Source: UBA969 sp041694635
GTDB taxonomy: Bacteria > Planctomycetota > Planctomycetia > Gemmatales > Gemmataceae
Assembly: GCA_041694635.1 (NCBI GenBank)
Contig: JBDNHI010000133.1
Location: 62,001-126,000 of the forward strand
Direction: 5' to 3'
Length of the DNA: 64,000 bases
Made by a program: the position numbers and the translations under genes. Within the stretch, counting starts at the first letter, position 1, and each line of letters begins with the position of its first letter. This document shows positions 8,243 through 17,763 of the stretch, in pieces. The notes below the pieces were generated by a model. That model saw nothing but the letters and a program-made list of their open reading frames with translations, ran no database searches and had not been told where the DNA came from.

Positions 8243-9632
8243 AGGCATTTGATAAAAGCAAAGCGGTGTCAGGTCCTAAGCTATTGATTTCACCGTAGGG
8301 CGCAGTCTTTTTTCCGTAGGCAAAGGGTGGTTTTTCGTCCCATTGCTTTTTTGGAAGAATATATCCGATCTCATCATTTGCAAGTCCAATTACGGTTTTA
8401 TAGGGAATATTCCAGTTTTTAAACCATTCTACTTCAGTTTTTGCATCTTGATAATCAGCTTCCTTCTCCGGAATTTTTGCAACCTTTCCTAAAAGAAGCT
8501 CGGGGTAAATTTCGCCAGGAATACAGCCTATCCCTAACTGGCCTAAAGTGATTACGCTTAACTCAGTTTTTACCGCAGGGTGTTTGGGAGCACGCTTATT
8601 CAATTCGGGCAATAGATTTTCCGTTTCATTCCATTCCACCATTTCTCGTTTAAGAACCCCTATTTGTTTGGCAAGCCGGTAAAGGGGGTTATCCACCGGT
8701 AAGAGGATATCTCTTTTGCGAATGACGATGGGAGAGAGGGAAATAGGCTTGGCTTCTTGAAGAGATTTGAGGCAAGCTAAGGCAAGAAGTTCGCCATACT
8801 TTGCCGTTTTTTCATAAGTGCCGTCATTTAATTCCTCACCTTTGGAATTTTTAATGGAAACTTTAAGTGAGGTCATTAAACCACCAACTGCACCTGAAAA
8901 TACGATTGCGGGTGAGTTTGTTTTCTTTTCGATTTCATTAATGGTGTATCCCACGAAATCCGAACTTATTTTTTTATTAACGCTTCCTAGGGTTTCGGGA
9001 TGACTGTGCCAGAAAAGCACAAACCCTAGAGGCATTGATGAATTAGGATTTTTAAACCTCAAGGTAAGGAGTTCATCCATTTTAACTTGTGGATCTCTGC
9101 CATCGTGTAACAGTTCAGGGATTGATACTTTAGCGATATCAACCTTGCAAGGGTTTAGGTTTTGTGCAGCATTTTTAATAGCGCTAACAGTTTTTTTTAT
9201 AAGCAAAACCATATATTCTGGATCAATCCCAGAGGTAAATGGCGATTGCCCCCAAAGTCCTAAGGTATCGGGTCCTTCGTGGGAATGAGTGCAGGAAATC
9301 ATAACATTTTCAAAATCTTTTAGCTCTTTTCTGATTTCATCCACCTGATCTTTAAAAAGTCCGATTAAATCTGCGCAAGCAAAAGCATATTTTTTACCTT
9401 TAGAACTTAAAACCATTACTCTAATAAAAATGGGATCATGCACCCCTTGGGCAGTTCGGTTATGGCCAAACCCAGCAATATAAACAGGTTTTTTGCCAAT
9501 TTCAGGGGTTATATCTGCCTTAGAAAATCCTACTTCTAAATCTTCTGTTTCATATTTAAGTGCTTGAGATTTATTAGGCGGCAGAAATGTCAATAATCCT
9601 GCAATTAATAAAAACAGCACTTTAATTTTCAT
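8220..9632 (-). CDS. Secreted neutral ceramidase-like hydrolase
   Basis: About 470 residues. A signal peptide (LFLLIAGLLTFLPP) is followed by the start of the neutral/alkaline non-lysosomal ceramidase N-terminal domain family: VGFSKADITPE, then a GFGHNR segment, a predicted metal-binding CTHSHEGPD motif and a second FWHSHPET. These His-rich motifs fit the zinc centre of ceramidases. At this length it lacks the larger C-terminal part of true ceramidases, as is common for planctomycete members, so the substrate need not be ceramide. The start is set at the ATG preceded by AAGG; a GTG two codons upstream is also in frame. Confidence 0.85.
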   Translation of the reverse strand: MKIKVLFLLIAGLLTFLPPNKSQALKYETEDLEVGFSKADITPEIGKKPVYIAGFGHNRTAQGVHDPIFIRVMVLSSKGKKYAFACADLIGLFKDQVDEIRKELKDFENVMISCTHSHEGPDTLGLWGQSPFTSGIDPEYMVLLIKKTVSAIKNAAQNLNPCKVDIAKVSIPELLHDGRDPQVKMDELLTLRFKNPNSSMPLGFVLFWHSHPETLGSVNKKISSDFVGYTINEIEKKTNSPAIVFSGAVGGLMTSLKVSIKNSKGEELNDGTYEKTAKYGELLALACLKSLQEAKPISLSPIVIRKRDILLPVDNPLYRLAKQIGVLKREMVEWNETENLLPELNKRAPKHPAVKTELSVITLGQLGIGCIPGEIYPELLLGKVAKIPEKEADYQDAKTEVEWFKNWNIPYKTVIGLANDEIGYILPKKQWDEKPPFAYGKKTAPYGEINSLGPDTALLLSNAFNQLISK

Positions 9633-9805
9633 TATCACACCTTAAAATTTTCGGGAACTTCAGTTAAAATTATTTTACACTATCTTTATTTCATAGTTTC
9701 ATCCACTTTGCAAAGGTTTACCTTGTTACTGGAACTAGACAAAGAATAAGATGAATTATTCAGTTGATTGTTTTAAGTAATAAAAGCATAGGGCGAGGAT
9801 TGCCA

Positions 9806-12430
9806 ATGTCGATTCAATTACGATTTCTACAAGTTTTTGTTTTGTGTTGTTTTTTTGAATCCGTACATGGGTTTCAAGAAAATAAACAAGTTCAAATCAA
9901 AAAATGGATTGAAGAACTTGGAGATGGGGATTTCAAGACAAGAGAGAATGCGCATAAAAATTTATGGAAAGCGGGTGCGGAGGCCGAAGAACTTCTTAAA
10001 GCCGCTTTAAAAGCGGATGATGCCGAAATAAAAAAACGCTCGTTGGAACTCCTCGAAAAATTTAAATGGGGTATTTATCAGGATACACCCATTGCTATTA
10101 TTGATCAGATTAATTCCTATCAGGCAGGTAATGTACAAGACAAAGAAAAATCAATTGCCAAATTAATTGAAATGGGTGAAGGTGGTATAAAATCTGCAAT
10201 CAAAATTATCAGTGCGGAAGATCAGGAAGATGTAAAAAACACGGTCCTTACCTTTGTTTCTAAAGCGCTTTCGAAAGTGATCCCTTATTTAGTTGAAAAA
10301 GATGATTATAAGTTTTTAGATCAGATTCTCCAGATGATGGTGGAGAACCGATCTGAGGGTGCTTTTTCCCACTTTGTAGTTTATTCAGTCCTATCCTATT
10401 CCTCAGATAAAATGATTCAAACCCTTTCCACTGTTAAAAATCCGAAGATCAATGCCGAACTAAAAAATGAATTACTTGCTTATTTATATAGGAGTAAAGG
10501 CGATAGCACTGGGGCTCTTAACTTTGCTCGTGATTCTAAAAACCCCGAGCTTTACACACAGGTTGGGCTTGAAGCTTCCAAATGGAAGATGGTTCTTGAA
10601 ACGGATCATTTCCCTGACGATTTATTGTTAGGAAAATTGGGTTATAAGATTGCTATGCATAGGCTTAGTAACGATAAAATAAAATTCGATCAAGCATTTA
10701 AAGAGTTACTTGAAATAGGGGAAGAATTATCCGGCAAAGGCAAAGATGTTATTGAATCTACAGAGCAACTATTTCAAGCGTCAAAAATTGCGTTACTTAA
10801 TTATAAACTTTCCGAAGGTTTAGATTTATTGTTGAAAAATAAAAAGCGCATAAATATTGCTGAGATTTATGCTAGTAGGTTTGAATTCGATAAAATTCAA
10901 ACTTTGATTGATGATGCAAAAAAAATTAACTCAAAAGATGTTCCTTCGCTTGAAATTTATCAAGCCAAAATTCTTTACGGGTTGGGACAAAAAGATAAAG
11001 CTTTAAAAACCCTCGATTCTTATAGCAAAATTATAGGAGAAGAAGGCGGGGGAGATTGGCCTTTAAAACTTGTTCAATCTTGGATGATGCTTAAGAAAAA
11101 AGATCGGGCGCTTGATGATGTCTCTAGGTATCTTGAAAAAGTTGCTCATCGCGAAGCTTCTGGCCGAATGCTTAACAAGATATTTGGAGATGATTCAGAA
11201 TATTATGACCCGCTATTTCGGTTTTTCTTCAAGAAAAATCCTGCCGAGTCTGCAAAAGGGGTTATCTCAAAACTTAATGGCTTGCACGATAAAGAAAATG
11301 ATTCAAATTCCGTTGCTAAATTAACTGAGAATGTTTTGGAGTATGCTTCTACCGTTACTGTAGAAGAAAGTGTTGGCCTAAGAAATTCTGTCAGTTTCTT
11401 ACTTAATAAATATGGACTTGAACAGAATTTAAAGGATTTGGCTTCTAAGTTTAATACGGAACCTATCCTTATGCACTTAGGGGATCTTTACGCAGATAAA
11501 AAAGAATGGATGAAAGCTCGAGATGCTTACATAAATGCTTGGGGAAAAGATAAGGCAAAACCTCTACCAGCATATTTGGTAGGCACAATGGAAGGGAAAT
11601 TGAGCAATCAAAAGGAATCCCTTAAATGGAAAAAATTGGCCACTTGGATTCCTTTGGGGAATGAACAGGCTAGGCTCGAATTTGCTTACGCTTTGGGTAA
11701 AAAGAATTTTCTTGATGATGCCCTCTTGGAATTTGATTTGATTTCTAAAACTGGTGAACCTGGTTCTTATAGTGTTGGTGCTTCAACTAGGGCCTTAGCC
11801 GCTATGTTAATAGAAAAAAAGAAATATGAAAAAGCTGCGGATGGTTATGAGTTAGCAATGATGCGCTGTATGACTCCTTTTGTATCTTTTACTCAAAGCC
11901 AAGCTTATGTGACGGTGCCTTCTTTGATTTCAAGATTAAGGTGTAGATCTGCAATCGAAAAGGGTGAATTCGAAGCCGCTGCAGGTTTTGCAAATCAGGC
12001 ATTTGATCTTCAACCTGGGGAAGTTGAATTACCAATTCTGGTATACCAATCTTTAGTAATGAAGGGGCAAAAATCTCTTGCGGATAAGATTTTTCAGTCA
12101 GCAAAATCTTCAATTCAAAAGGTTTGTGTTCAATATCCTGATTGTTCTTGGGTTCACAACTCTGGGGCCTGGCTTTGTGCTTGTTGTAAGAATGATTTGG
12201 ATTGGGGCTTAAAGTTAGCACAAATTGCAGTCAACTTAGATTCTAAAAGCGCTGCTCATTTAGATACACTTGCGGAGGTTTTGTTTCAGTTGAATCGAAA
12301 AAATGAAGCTCTCCAAGCGCAAGCAAAAGCGGTCGAACTCGAACCTAATAAGATTTATTATAAAAAGCAATTTAAACGAATTGAAAATGGCGATCCTGAT
12401 GTGGATAGGCCTGAAGAAAACGATGACTGA
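9806..12430 (+). CDS. Large secreted HEAT/TPR repeat protein
   Basis: About 874 residues from an ATG with GAGG upstream and an immediate signal peptide (FVLCCFFESVHG). Residues about 25-80 (DGDFKTRENAHKNL, then EIKKRSLELLEKF) look like a HEAT-type pair. Most of the rest is helical, and the last 350 residues have TPR-like repeats: MHLGDLYADKKEWMKARDAY, then an LEFAYALGK block, then AAHLDTLAEVLFQLNRKNEA near the end. No enzymatic motif is seen. A scaffold role in the envelope is likely. Its last 8 bases overlap the start of tsaE. A TTG at 9764 would add 14 residues before the signal peptide and is less likely. Confidence 0.8.
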   Translation: MSIQLRFLQVFVLCCFFESVHGFQENKQVQIKKWIEELGDGDFKTRENAHKNLWKAGAEAEELLKAALKADDAEIKKRSLELLEKFKWGIYQDTPIAIIDQINSYQAGNVQDKEKSIAKLIEMGEGGIKSAIKIISAEDQEDVKNTVLTFVSKALSKVIPYLVEKDDYKFLDQILQMMVENRSEGAFSHFVVYSVLSYSSDKMIQTLSTVKNPKINAELKNELLAYLYRSKGDSTGALNFARDSKNPELYTQVGLEASKWKMVLETDHFPDDLLLGKLGYKIAMHRLSNDKIKFDQAFKELLEIGEELSGKGKDVIESTEQLFQASKIALLNYKLSEGLDLLLKNKKRINIAEIYASRFEFDKIQTLIDDAKKINSKDVPSLEIYQAKILYGLGQKDKALKTLDSYSKIIGEEGGGDWPLKLVQSWMMLKKKDRALDDVSRYLEKVAHREASGRMLNKIFGDDSEYYDPLFRFFFKKNPAESAKGVISKLNGLHDKENDSNSVAKLTENVLEYASTVTVEESVGLRNSVSFLLNKYGLEQNLKDLASKFNTEPILMHLGDLYADKKEWMKARDAYINAWGKDKAKPLPAYLVGTMEGKLSNQKESLKWKKLATWIPLGNEQARLEFAYALGKKNFLDDALLEFDLISKTGEPGSYSVGASTRALAAMLIEKKKYEKAADGYELAMMRCMTPFVSFTQSQAYVTVPSLISRLRCRSAIEKGEFEAAAGFANQAFDLQPGEVELPILVYQSLVMKGQKSLADKIFQSAKSSIQKVCVQYPDCSWVHNSGAWLCACCKNDLDWGLKLAQIAVNLDSKSAAHLDTLAEVLFQLNRKNEALQAQAKAVELEPNKIYYKKQFKRIENGDPDVDRPEENDD

Positions 12431-12938
12431 TTTTATGACCCAAAATAAATCTGATTTTTCTTGGAATATAACTTTCAGTTCTTTGCAGGACCTTCTAGAT
12501 TTTGGTGTTCAATTTGGGCTTTACTTAGATTCCGGTCTTGTCCTTGCTTTAAACGGTGATCTTGGAAGTGGTAAAACAACTTTAATCCGCTCACTTTGTC
12601 AGGGGTTAGGTTGTTCCTCTTTAGAATTTGTCACTAGCCCTACTTTTGTTCTTATGCAGGAATATCAGGGGCGTTTTTCGATCAATCATCTTGATGTCTA
12701 TCGCTTGAATAATGCAACTCAATTTGTCGATTTTGGAGGAATGGAATTATTCAATGGGGATGGCATTGTACTAATAGAATGGGCCGAAAAAATTAAATGT
12801 TGTCTCCCTAAGCAAAGGATTGAAATAACGCTTAAAGTTGTAGGGGAAAATGAAAGAAGAGTAAGCGTATCATTTTCTGGGGGTTTAATTTTACCTGCCC
12901 TGTCGGCCTATCTTGACAAGCTTGCCTTTACTTCTTAA
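12423..12938 (+). CDS. tsaE: tRNA threonylcarbamoyladenosine biosynthesis ATPase TsaE
   Basis: A 171-residue protein of normal TsaE length. It carries the Walker A motif GDLGSGKTT (45-53) and the family blocks SPTFVLMQEY, NHLDVYRL and LIEWAEKI. TsaE works with TsaB and TsaD to make t6A37 in ANN-decoding tRNAs. The start is the ATG that overlaps the end of the preceding TPR gene by eight bases, suggesting translational coupling; longer in-frame starts lie deep inside the upstream gene. tsaB and tsaD are not in the window. Confidence 0.93.
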   Translation: MTDFMTQNKSDFSWNITFSSLQDLLDFGVQFGLYLDSGLVLALNGDLGSGKTTLIRSLCQGLGCSSLEFVTSPTFVLMQEYQGRFSINHLDVYRLNNATQFVDFGGMELFNGDGIVLIEWAEKIKCCLPKQRIEITLKVVGENERRVSVSFSGGLILPALSAYLDKLAFTS

Positions 12939-12957
12939 AGACATTTCCTTGGTTTTA

Positions 12958-12986
12958 TTGACAAATCACTAACACACAAGTTAAAT
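12958..12986 (+). promoter_or_regulatory. Sigma70-like promoter for the TMEM198-like gene
   Basis: TTGACA at 12958-12963 and TTAAAT at 12981-12986 with a 17-base spacer, about 60 bp upstream of the ATG at 13046, which has its own AAAAGGAG ribosome-binding site. Confidence 0.5.
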
Positions 12987-13045
12987 TAACAATTATTAAA
13001 TACCGTAATTATTAAGCAGGTGTTTGAAAAGGAGTTTTAACCCAA

Positions 13046-13732
13046 ATGCATTTCCTAGATATAGACATTTTTTCTGAGGTTTTGAAGCTTTCTACAATTA
13101 CACTATTGGCGATTTTATTATGTGGTTTGCTGTTATGGAGTGCGGGATATCTAACCCATAAGTTTTGGGTGGTATTTTTAACAACCGCAGGTGCTGGGGT
13201 TTTGGGATTTGATAAAGGCCCTGAATTTGGAATTCACGGAATTTTTGCTGCACTTTTGTTTGGTATTTCTGCTGGCATTCTTGCTCTTTCTGTTATTCGT
13301 GTTGTTGTTTTCGCCCTCGGTGGCTGTACCGGACTTATTATTGGAAATATCTTTATTCCTGCTGGCGATGCTTGGTTGGCTTGTTCTTTGATTGGTGGAA
13401 TTACTGCAATTTTACTTTATCCTTTTTGGTTTACCGCTTTTTCGAGTTTGCTTGGTACCCTTGCTTCTGCTTATAGTTTGATTGCTTTGTTAGACCGGCT
13501 TAAGTTTATTGATGCCACTACTTCTGTGGATAAACAGGCTGGCTTTGTTGATGTTATTTGCCTTGGATTTGTTGTAATAGGTACTGTTATTCAGTATTTT
13601 CTTACTAGATACTTTCGTAAAAGGCGATGGCGACAATTGCAAGAAGATGAGAGAATTAAATATCAACACGAAGGACTAGGCTATTCTGTAACAGGGACTT
13701 GGTTCAAGAATCCTTGGCGGAATGCAAGTTAA
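13046..13732 (+). CDS. Multi-pass membrane protein (TMEM198/DUF4203-like)
   Basis: A 228-residue protein with about six or seven closely spaced hydrophobic helices between residues 10 and 190, many small residues (GAGVLG, GGCTGLIIG, GGITAILL), and a basic cytosolic tail (RYFRKRRWRQLQ). This pattern resembles the bacterial relatives of TMEM198/TM7SF3 (DUF4203). No transport or catalytic motif is seen. It has its own promoter and a strong ribosome-binding site and is followed 18 bp later by a small membrane protein, so the two are probably co-transcribed. Confidence 0.75.
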   Translation: MHFLDIDIFSEVLKLSTITLLAILLCGLLLWSAGYLTHKFWVVFLTTAGAGVLGFDKGPEFGIHGIFAALLFGISAGILALSVIRVVVFALGGCTGLIIGNIFIPAGDAWLACSLIGGITAILLYPFWFTAFSSLLGTLASAYSLIALLDRLKFIDATTSVDKQAGFVDVICLGFVVIGTVIQYFLTRYFRKRRWRQLQEDERIKYQHEGLGYSVTGTWFKNPWRNAS

Positions 13733-13750
13733 TTTATTTAAAAGGGTTTT

Positions 13751-13957
13751 ATGTTTTTAAGAACTGTTTTACTTGTTGCAGCTTTGTTTTTTTCGGCAAA
13801 CTTATATGCTCAAAACAACAATGCTAATCCCCCAACTCCTGCACAAAATGAAGTTGGGGGGAAAACATATACTAATAACTTGTTTGCAGGGGTGTTCGCT
13901 TTTCTTTCTTTTGTTGGTGTTTTAGTTGTTATTTGTATGCCAGTCCGTAAAAATTAG
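13751..13957 (+). CDS. Small signal-peptide plus one-TM protein
   Basis: A 68-residue protein. A cleavable signal peptide (LLVAALFFSANLYAQ) is followed by a short Asn/Pro-rich segment, then one transmembrane helix (about residues 43-62) and a short basic end (VRKN). It would sit in the membrane with a short outer loop. It lies 18 bp after the TMEM198-like gene, with AAAGGG as ribosome-binding site. No family was recognised; a small partner of the upstream membrane protein is possible. Confidence 0.7.
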   Translation: MFLRTVLLVAALFFSANLYAQNNNANPPTPAQNEVGGKTYTNNLFAGVFAFLSFVGVLVVICMPVRKN

Positions 13958-14016
13958 TTTAAGTGTTATTGCTCGTTTAAAACTTTGCATTTAACATTGG
14001 TTTTGGAGTTTTAAAT

Positions 14017-15001
14017 ATGGCTAAGATACATATTTCTATTTTCTTCTATCGCTAACCAATTGCTGGTGAAGATATTATTCGCAAAGAAAACAAGCAATTA
14101 TTTTTGACTCAAGGTGACTCACTTAACGACTTATTTTATGCTGCTAACAAAGTCCGTAGGCATTATCATTGTAATAAGGTCACTTTTTGTTGTACTCTTC
14201 CTACTAAGTTTGGAATTTGCAGCTAAGGTTGTAATTTCTGTGCTCAAAGTTCTCATTATTATGCAGACACTACTGCCTACCCGTTGATGAATGGCGATGG
14301 TATCGAAAAAGATTGCGAAAGCGCAAGAGATAATGAAATAAGTGTTTTAGTATTTTAAATAATCGCAGAGGGCCTAATGAAAAAAATGGCCTATAATTAC
14401 CTTAGACTTTTATTCGATGAATAAGTTTGATAGCATTTGCGATTGTGCAACAATTGCAACTTTGTTCGAAGATCAAGTTAAAGATTATAAGAATGCTGGT
14501 ATTCGCAGAATTATTCATAACCTAGAAACTTCTAAAGAGTTTTATCCCAAAATTGTTACCATACATTTTTGGAAAGGCCGGGGCGATACTGTCAGACTTG
14601 CTCAGAAGGTTGGCCTAGAGGATTAATGCGGTTGTATTTTTGGTATGGGCGAGAGTGTAGACGATCGTGTTAGCATAGAATTTAGTCAGAAGGAACTTAA
14701 CCCTAATGTGGTTTCATTAAGTTTTATAATTCTAGTAGGTGGTATCCCGTTGGAAAATGAACCCAAACTGAAGCCGATGGAAATATTGAAAATTATTGGT
14801 GTAATGTGTTTGATTTTGCCGAAGCAAGATTTGTCAGGCGCTGGAAGCAGGGGGAAAATTCTTCGCAACTTCCTGAGCTTTATCTTATATTTTGGTGGTA
14901 CTATTTGCCTTATTGGGTGTTACGTTTCTACCAACGGTTGAGCTTTTAACGAAGATTCTCAGATGATTGAAGACCTTGAATTAGAATGGCAAAATAACTA
15001 G
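14017..15001 (+). pseudogene. bioB: Inactivated biotin synthase gene
   Basis: Translation across frames gives a nearly full-length BioB-like sequence. Frame 1 from ATG 14017 has the segments AANKVRRHYH and GICS-stop-GCNFCAQS, which is the radical-SAM CxxxCxxC cluster motif with a TAA (14224-14226) inside it. Frame 2 from about 14400 continues with the segments NAGIRRIIHNLETSKEFYP, then GMGESVDDRV, and near the end EDSQMIEDLELEW. In-frame stops occur at 14053 (TAA), 14224 (TAA), 14356 (TAA), 14624 (TAA) and 14939 (TGA), with one frame change between about 14340 and 14417. The natural end would be TAG 14999-15001. The total span fits a normal BioB of about 325 residues. The multiple lesions exclude a single sequencing error. 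It lies directly before bioF. Confidence 0.85.
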
Positions 15002-15099
15002 ATTAGCAATTTTGATTTAATTATTCCAGAATCACAAAGTACGCCACACTCAATGGGTTTACTTTTTCAACTTCCCTTTTTACCTGTTTAATTATTGGA

Positions 15100-16314
15100 T
15101 TGGTTGATAAATTGTCAATTTCTGATGACCAACCTGCAGTTCATTTAGATTGGGTCCAACTTGAGTTGGATCGGATTGCTTTTAATGGATTAACAAGATT
15201 TAGGCGGGCCTTAAAATTTTCCCCCAATGGTTCAATACTTTATCGGGGTAAAAATCTTGTCAACTTCTCCTCCAACGATTATTTAGGACTTTCTCAGCAT
15301 CCCAATATTATTAAATCTGCTTGTAAAGCTATTAAAGCTTTTGGCGCTGGTGCAACTGCTTCCCCTCTAGTTTCTGGCTACACTCGATTACATAGGTCTT
15401 TTGAAAAAGAACTTGCATTATGGGAAGGTTTAGATGATTCCATTGTCTTCCCTAGCGGATACAGTGCCAACTTGGGAACCATTACTGCCCTAGTTCACCC
15501 GAAGGATCTTATTCTTTCTGATTCACTTAACCACGCAAGTATCATTGATGCTTGTAGGCTTTCTCATTGTACTTCTCGGTTTTATAGGCATAACAATTTA
15601 GATCATCTTCAAGAACTGATTGCATTAAATAGAGAAAAATACCGAAACCTTTGGATTGTTTCTGATTCTCTCTTTAGTATGGACGGAGATTTTGCTCTTG
15701 TTAAACAACTATATGATGTCGCACTCAAAAATGATGCGATGCTAATACTTGATGAAGCACATGCAACTGGGGTAATAGGAAATTTCGCAAGGGGATTAAC
15801 TGACCTCCTCCCTGAAGGAATTGATTGGCAAGATCGCATCGTAAAATTAGGCACTTTAAGTAAGGCTTTTGGATCGCAGGGCGGATTTGTCTGTGCTAAG
15901 AAGCAAATAATCAATCTAATTAAAAATAAAGCAAGGCCCTATATTTTTTCAACCGCTCTTTCTCCAGCTGCAGTAGCTGCTGCACGGGCTTCGCTTAAAT
16001 TAATTTCAAAAGATAAAAATAGAACTGAATTGATTCAACATTTATCTGCTTACTTAAGGTCTAAGCTTTTAGAACTTAACATTAATATCGGTGCTTCTGA
16101 AAGTCAAATTATTCCAATTATAATTGGGGATGCATCAAAGACACTTCGCTTATCTAAGAACTTGATTAAAAGAGGTTTTTTCGTTCCAGCTATTAGGCCG
16201 CCTTCTGTTCCTAAAAATACATCAAGGCTTCGTATTTCACTAAATGCAAATCATAATGTTGAAGTATTGAACGATTTTATATCAAATTTGAAATTAGCCT
16301 TAACCGAGACTTAA
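15100..16314 (+). CDS. bioF: 8-amino-7-oxononanoate synthase
   Basis: A 404-residue alpha-oxoamine synthase that would condense pimeloyl-ACP or pimeloyl-CoA with alanine in biotin synthesis. Visible motifs are VNFSSNDYLGLSQHP, GAGATASPLVSGYTRLH, the Asp-containing LILDEAHATGV and the PLP Lys in GTLSKAFGSQGG (about K255). BioF is favoured over Kbl or HemA-type relatives because a bioB remnant lies immediately upstream. The frame is intact. The start is uncertain: TTG at 15100 or TTG at 15112, the latter with GGATTGG upstream. Its stop overlaps the convergent FHA gene by four bases. Confidence 0.9.
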   Translation: MVDKLSISDDQPAVHLDWVQLELDRIAFNGLTRFRRALKFSPNGSILYRGKNLVNFSSNDYLGLSQHPNIIKSACKAIKAFGAGATASPLVSGYTRLHRSFEKELALWEGLDDSIVFPSGYSANLGTITALVHPKDLILSDSLNHASIIDACRLSHCTSRFYRHNNLDHLQELIALNREKYRNLWIVSDSLFSMDGDFALVKQLYDVALKNDAMLILDEAHATGVIGNFARGLTDLLPEGIDWQDRIVKLGTLSKAFGSQGGFVCAKKQIINLIKNKARPYIFSTALSPAAVAAARASLKLISKDKNRTELIQHLSAYLRSKLLELNINIGASESQIIPIIIGDASKTLRLSKNLIKRGFFVPAIRPPSVPKNTSRLRISLNANHNVEVLNDFISNLKLALTET

Positions 16315-16763
16315 GCGTTTTTTGGATATTCGTCAGGAAGGTCGTTATTTTGCACGATTTCTTCACCGTTTATTTTTACCGAGTCTGAATTACAATTGGC
16401 GATTCTTTCGGCTTCATCTTTGCTGCTTATCTGAATCGTACAACCGTTTTGATTTATATTTGCAGCAGGTTCTCCTTTACCTGAAGAAACCTGAACTTTG
16501 AATGGAAGGTTTGCAATACTCAAATGGTCGTTTGACCGCAAAGTTGCCCTACGCACTCGTTGCCCATTAACTCGGGTGCCATTGGTGCTTCCCAGATCCC
16601 TAACAAGAAGCGTATCTTCAGTTTTAACCAAAACACAGTGAAATTTTGAAACGGATTTATGATCTAGGCGTAAGTCGCAATCATCCTTCCGGCCTACTAC
16701 CGTAACCTCTCTCACAAGTTCGATAGGATTTCCACCTTCAAGTGGCACCAAGCGAATGCGCAT
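16311..16763 (-). CDS. FHA-domain protein
   Basis: A 150-residue protein whose first 95 residues form a forkhead-associated domain: VVGRKDDCDLRLDHKSVSKFH, the signature loop RDLGSTNGTRVNG, and a closing beta strand. The phosphothreonine-binding Arg, Ser, His and Asn positions are present. The last 55 residues are polar and without recognised fold. FHA domains bind phosphothreonine, so this could read out a Ser/Thr kinase such as the one at 1571, though nothing here links them directly. A small palindrome, GTAATT-T-AATTAC (16792-16804), lies upstream of its start. Confidence 0.92.
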   Translation of the reverse strand: MRIRLVPLEGGNPIELVREVTVVGRKDDCDLRLDHKSVSKFHCVLVKTEDTLLVRDLGSTNGTRVNGQRVRRATLRSNDHLSIANLPFKVQVSSGKGEPAANINQNGCTIQISSKDEAERIANCNSDSVKINGEEIVQNNDLPDEYPKNA

Positions 16764-16951
16764 AAATATGCTTACCTAAATGGAAAAGGAGGTAATTTAA
16801 TTACTTATGATAGAATACCAAAATTCTTGCACCTGAAACGATTTATTAAGCAAATGTGACTAAATGGCTAATGAATTAATCATTACTTTCGTTAAAGCTG
16901 GATTCACTGTAGGAAGTTAAAGCCCGATTTATCTAAAAGTTACTAAACCGA

Positions 16952-17743
16952 TTAGGTGAGTTTTTGAGCTGCTATTAGAAATCCGTGTGACTTTATCACT
17001 TTTAAAATGCTAACCGAAGAGGAAGGCGTCCAAAGAACATTTCCCAAAGGTAAAACTTCTATTATTTGAAAATTTGATTCAACTAAAAGTTTTTGGATTT
17101 CGCTCCAGGTAAATAAGTGGAGAGTCAGGCCTGTTATTCCTTGATGATTTGGAAGTTTTCGATTTCCGAAATTTGCAGAGTGAAAACTTCTTCTCAGTAA
17201 ATCATAGGCAAACCAATAATAGCCTTGAAACCCAACACCTGCCGACCATAGGTTGTGGGCGTGTAAGACAAATTTACCGCCAGGTTTTAAAATGCGGAAG
17301 GTCTCACGGAGCATTGTTCGCCGATACTTTTCATCCAAAAGCATACCATAACTGCTAAATAGGCAGGTTGCGTAATCTATTGAGCTTGTGGAAAGAAATG
17401 AAAGGTCAACCATATTAGACCTAATGTACAAGTGGGGCGTACTTGTTTTTTTTCTAACAGCTTCAAATAGCATAGGCAAAGAAAGGTCTACACCTAAAAC
17501 TTTTATTCTTTTTGTTGTGAAAAATTTTGCAACTCTTCCTGTTCCACAACCTAGGTCTAGAACGATGCCATTGCTCTTAAAATGTTTTTCTAAAAACGAA
17601 ATGTCTTGGGTGAAAAGTTCGTTGTCTTTGAGTGATGAATCATAGTTGCGAGCAATAAATTCATTGGAAATATATTCCCATTGGGTTTTGTTGACGCCCT
17701 CAGGCAAGACCCAATCTGGAGGTGTTGAAGAAAATTGGGTCAT
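16952..17743 (-). CDS. Class I SAM-dependent methyltransferase
   Basis: A 263-residue Rossmann methyltransferase. Motif I is VLDLGCGTGR (61-70), followed by an acidic residue at the end of beta 2 (VLGVDLS), motif II/post-II region IDYATCLFSSYGML, and FRILKPGGKFVLH typical of the methyltransferase-11/25 groups. The substrate is not predictable. The gene follows the secreted HEAT protein by about 20 bp on the same strand, suggesting one transcript. Confidence 0.9.
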   Translation of the reverse strand: MTQFSSTPPDWVLPEGVNKTQWEYISNEFIARNYDSSLKDNELFTQDISFLEKHFKSNGIVLDLGCGTGRVAKFFTTKRIKVLGVDLSLPMLFEAVRKKTSTPHLYIRSNMVDLSFLSTSSIDYATCLFSSYGMLLDEKYRRTMLRETFRILKPGGKFVLHAHNLWSAGVGFQGYYWFAYDLLRRSFHSANFGNRKLPNHQGITGLTLHLFTWSEIQKLLVESNFQIIEVLPLGNVLWTPSSSVSILKVIKSHGFLIAAQKLT

Positions 17744-17763
17744 AATTTTGGGACTTTCAAAAA

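Noticed and set aside
14417..14941. Two separate small proteins at 14417-14626 and 14645-14941
   Set aside because: Both match consecutive parts of BioB in the same frame, so they are pieces of the pseudogene.
14017..15001. Stop codons in bioB read as sense codons (alternative code)
   Set aside because: TAA, TAG and TGA all end other intact genes in the window, and bioB also has a frame change.
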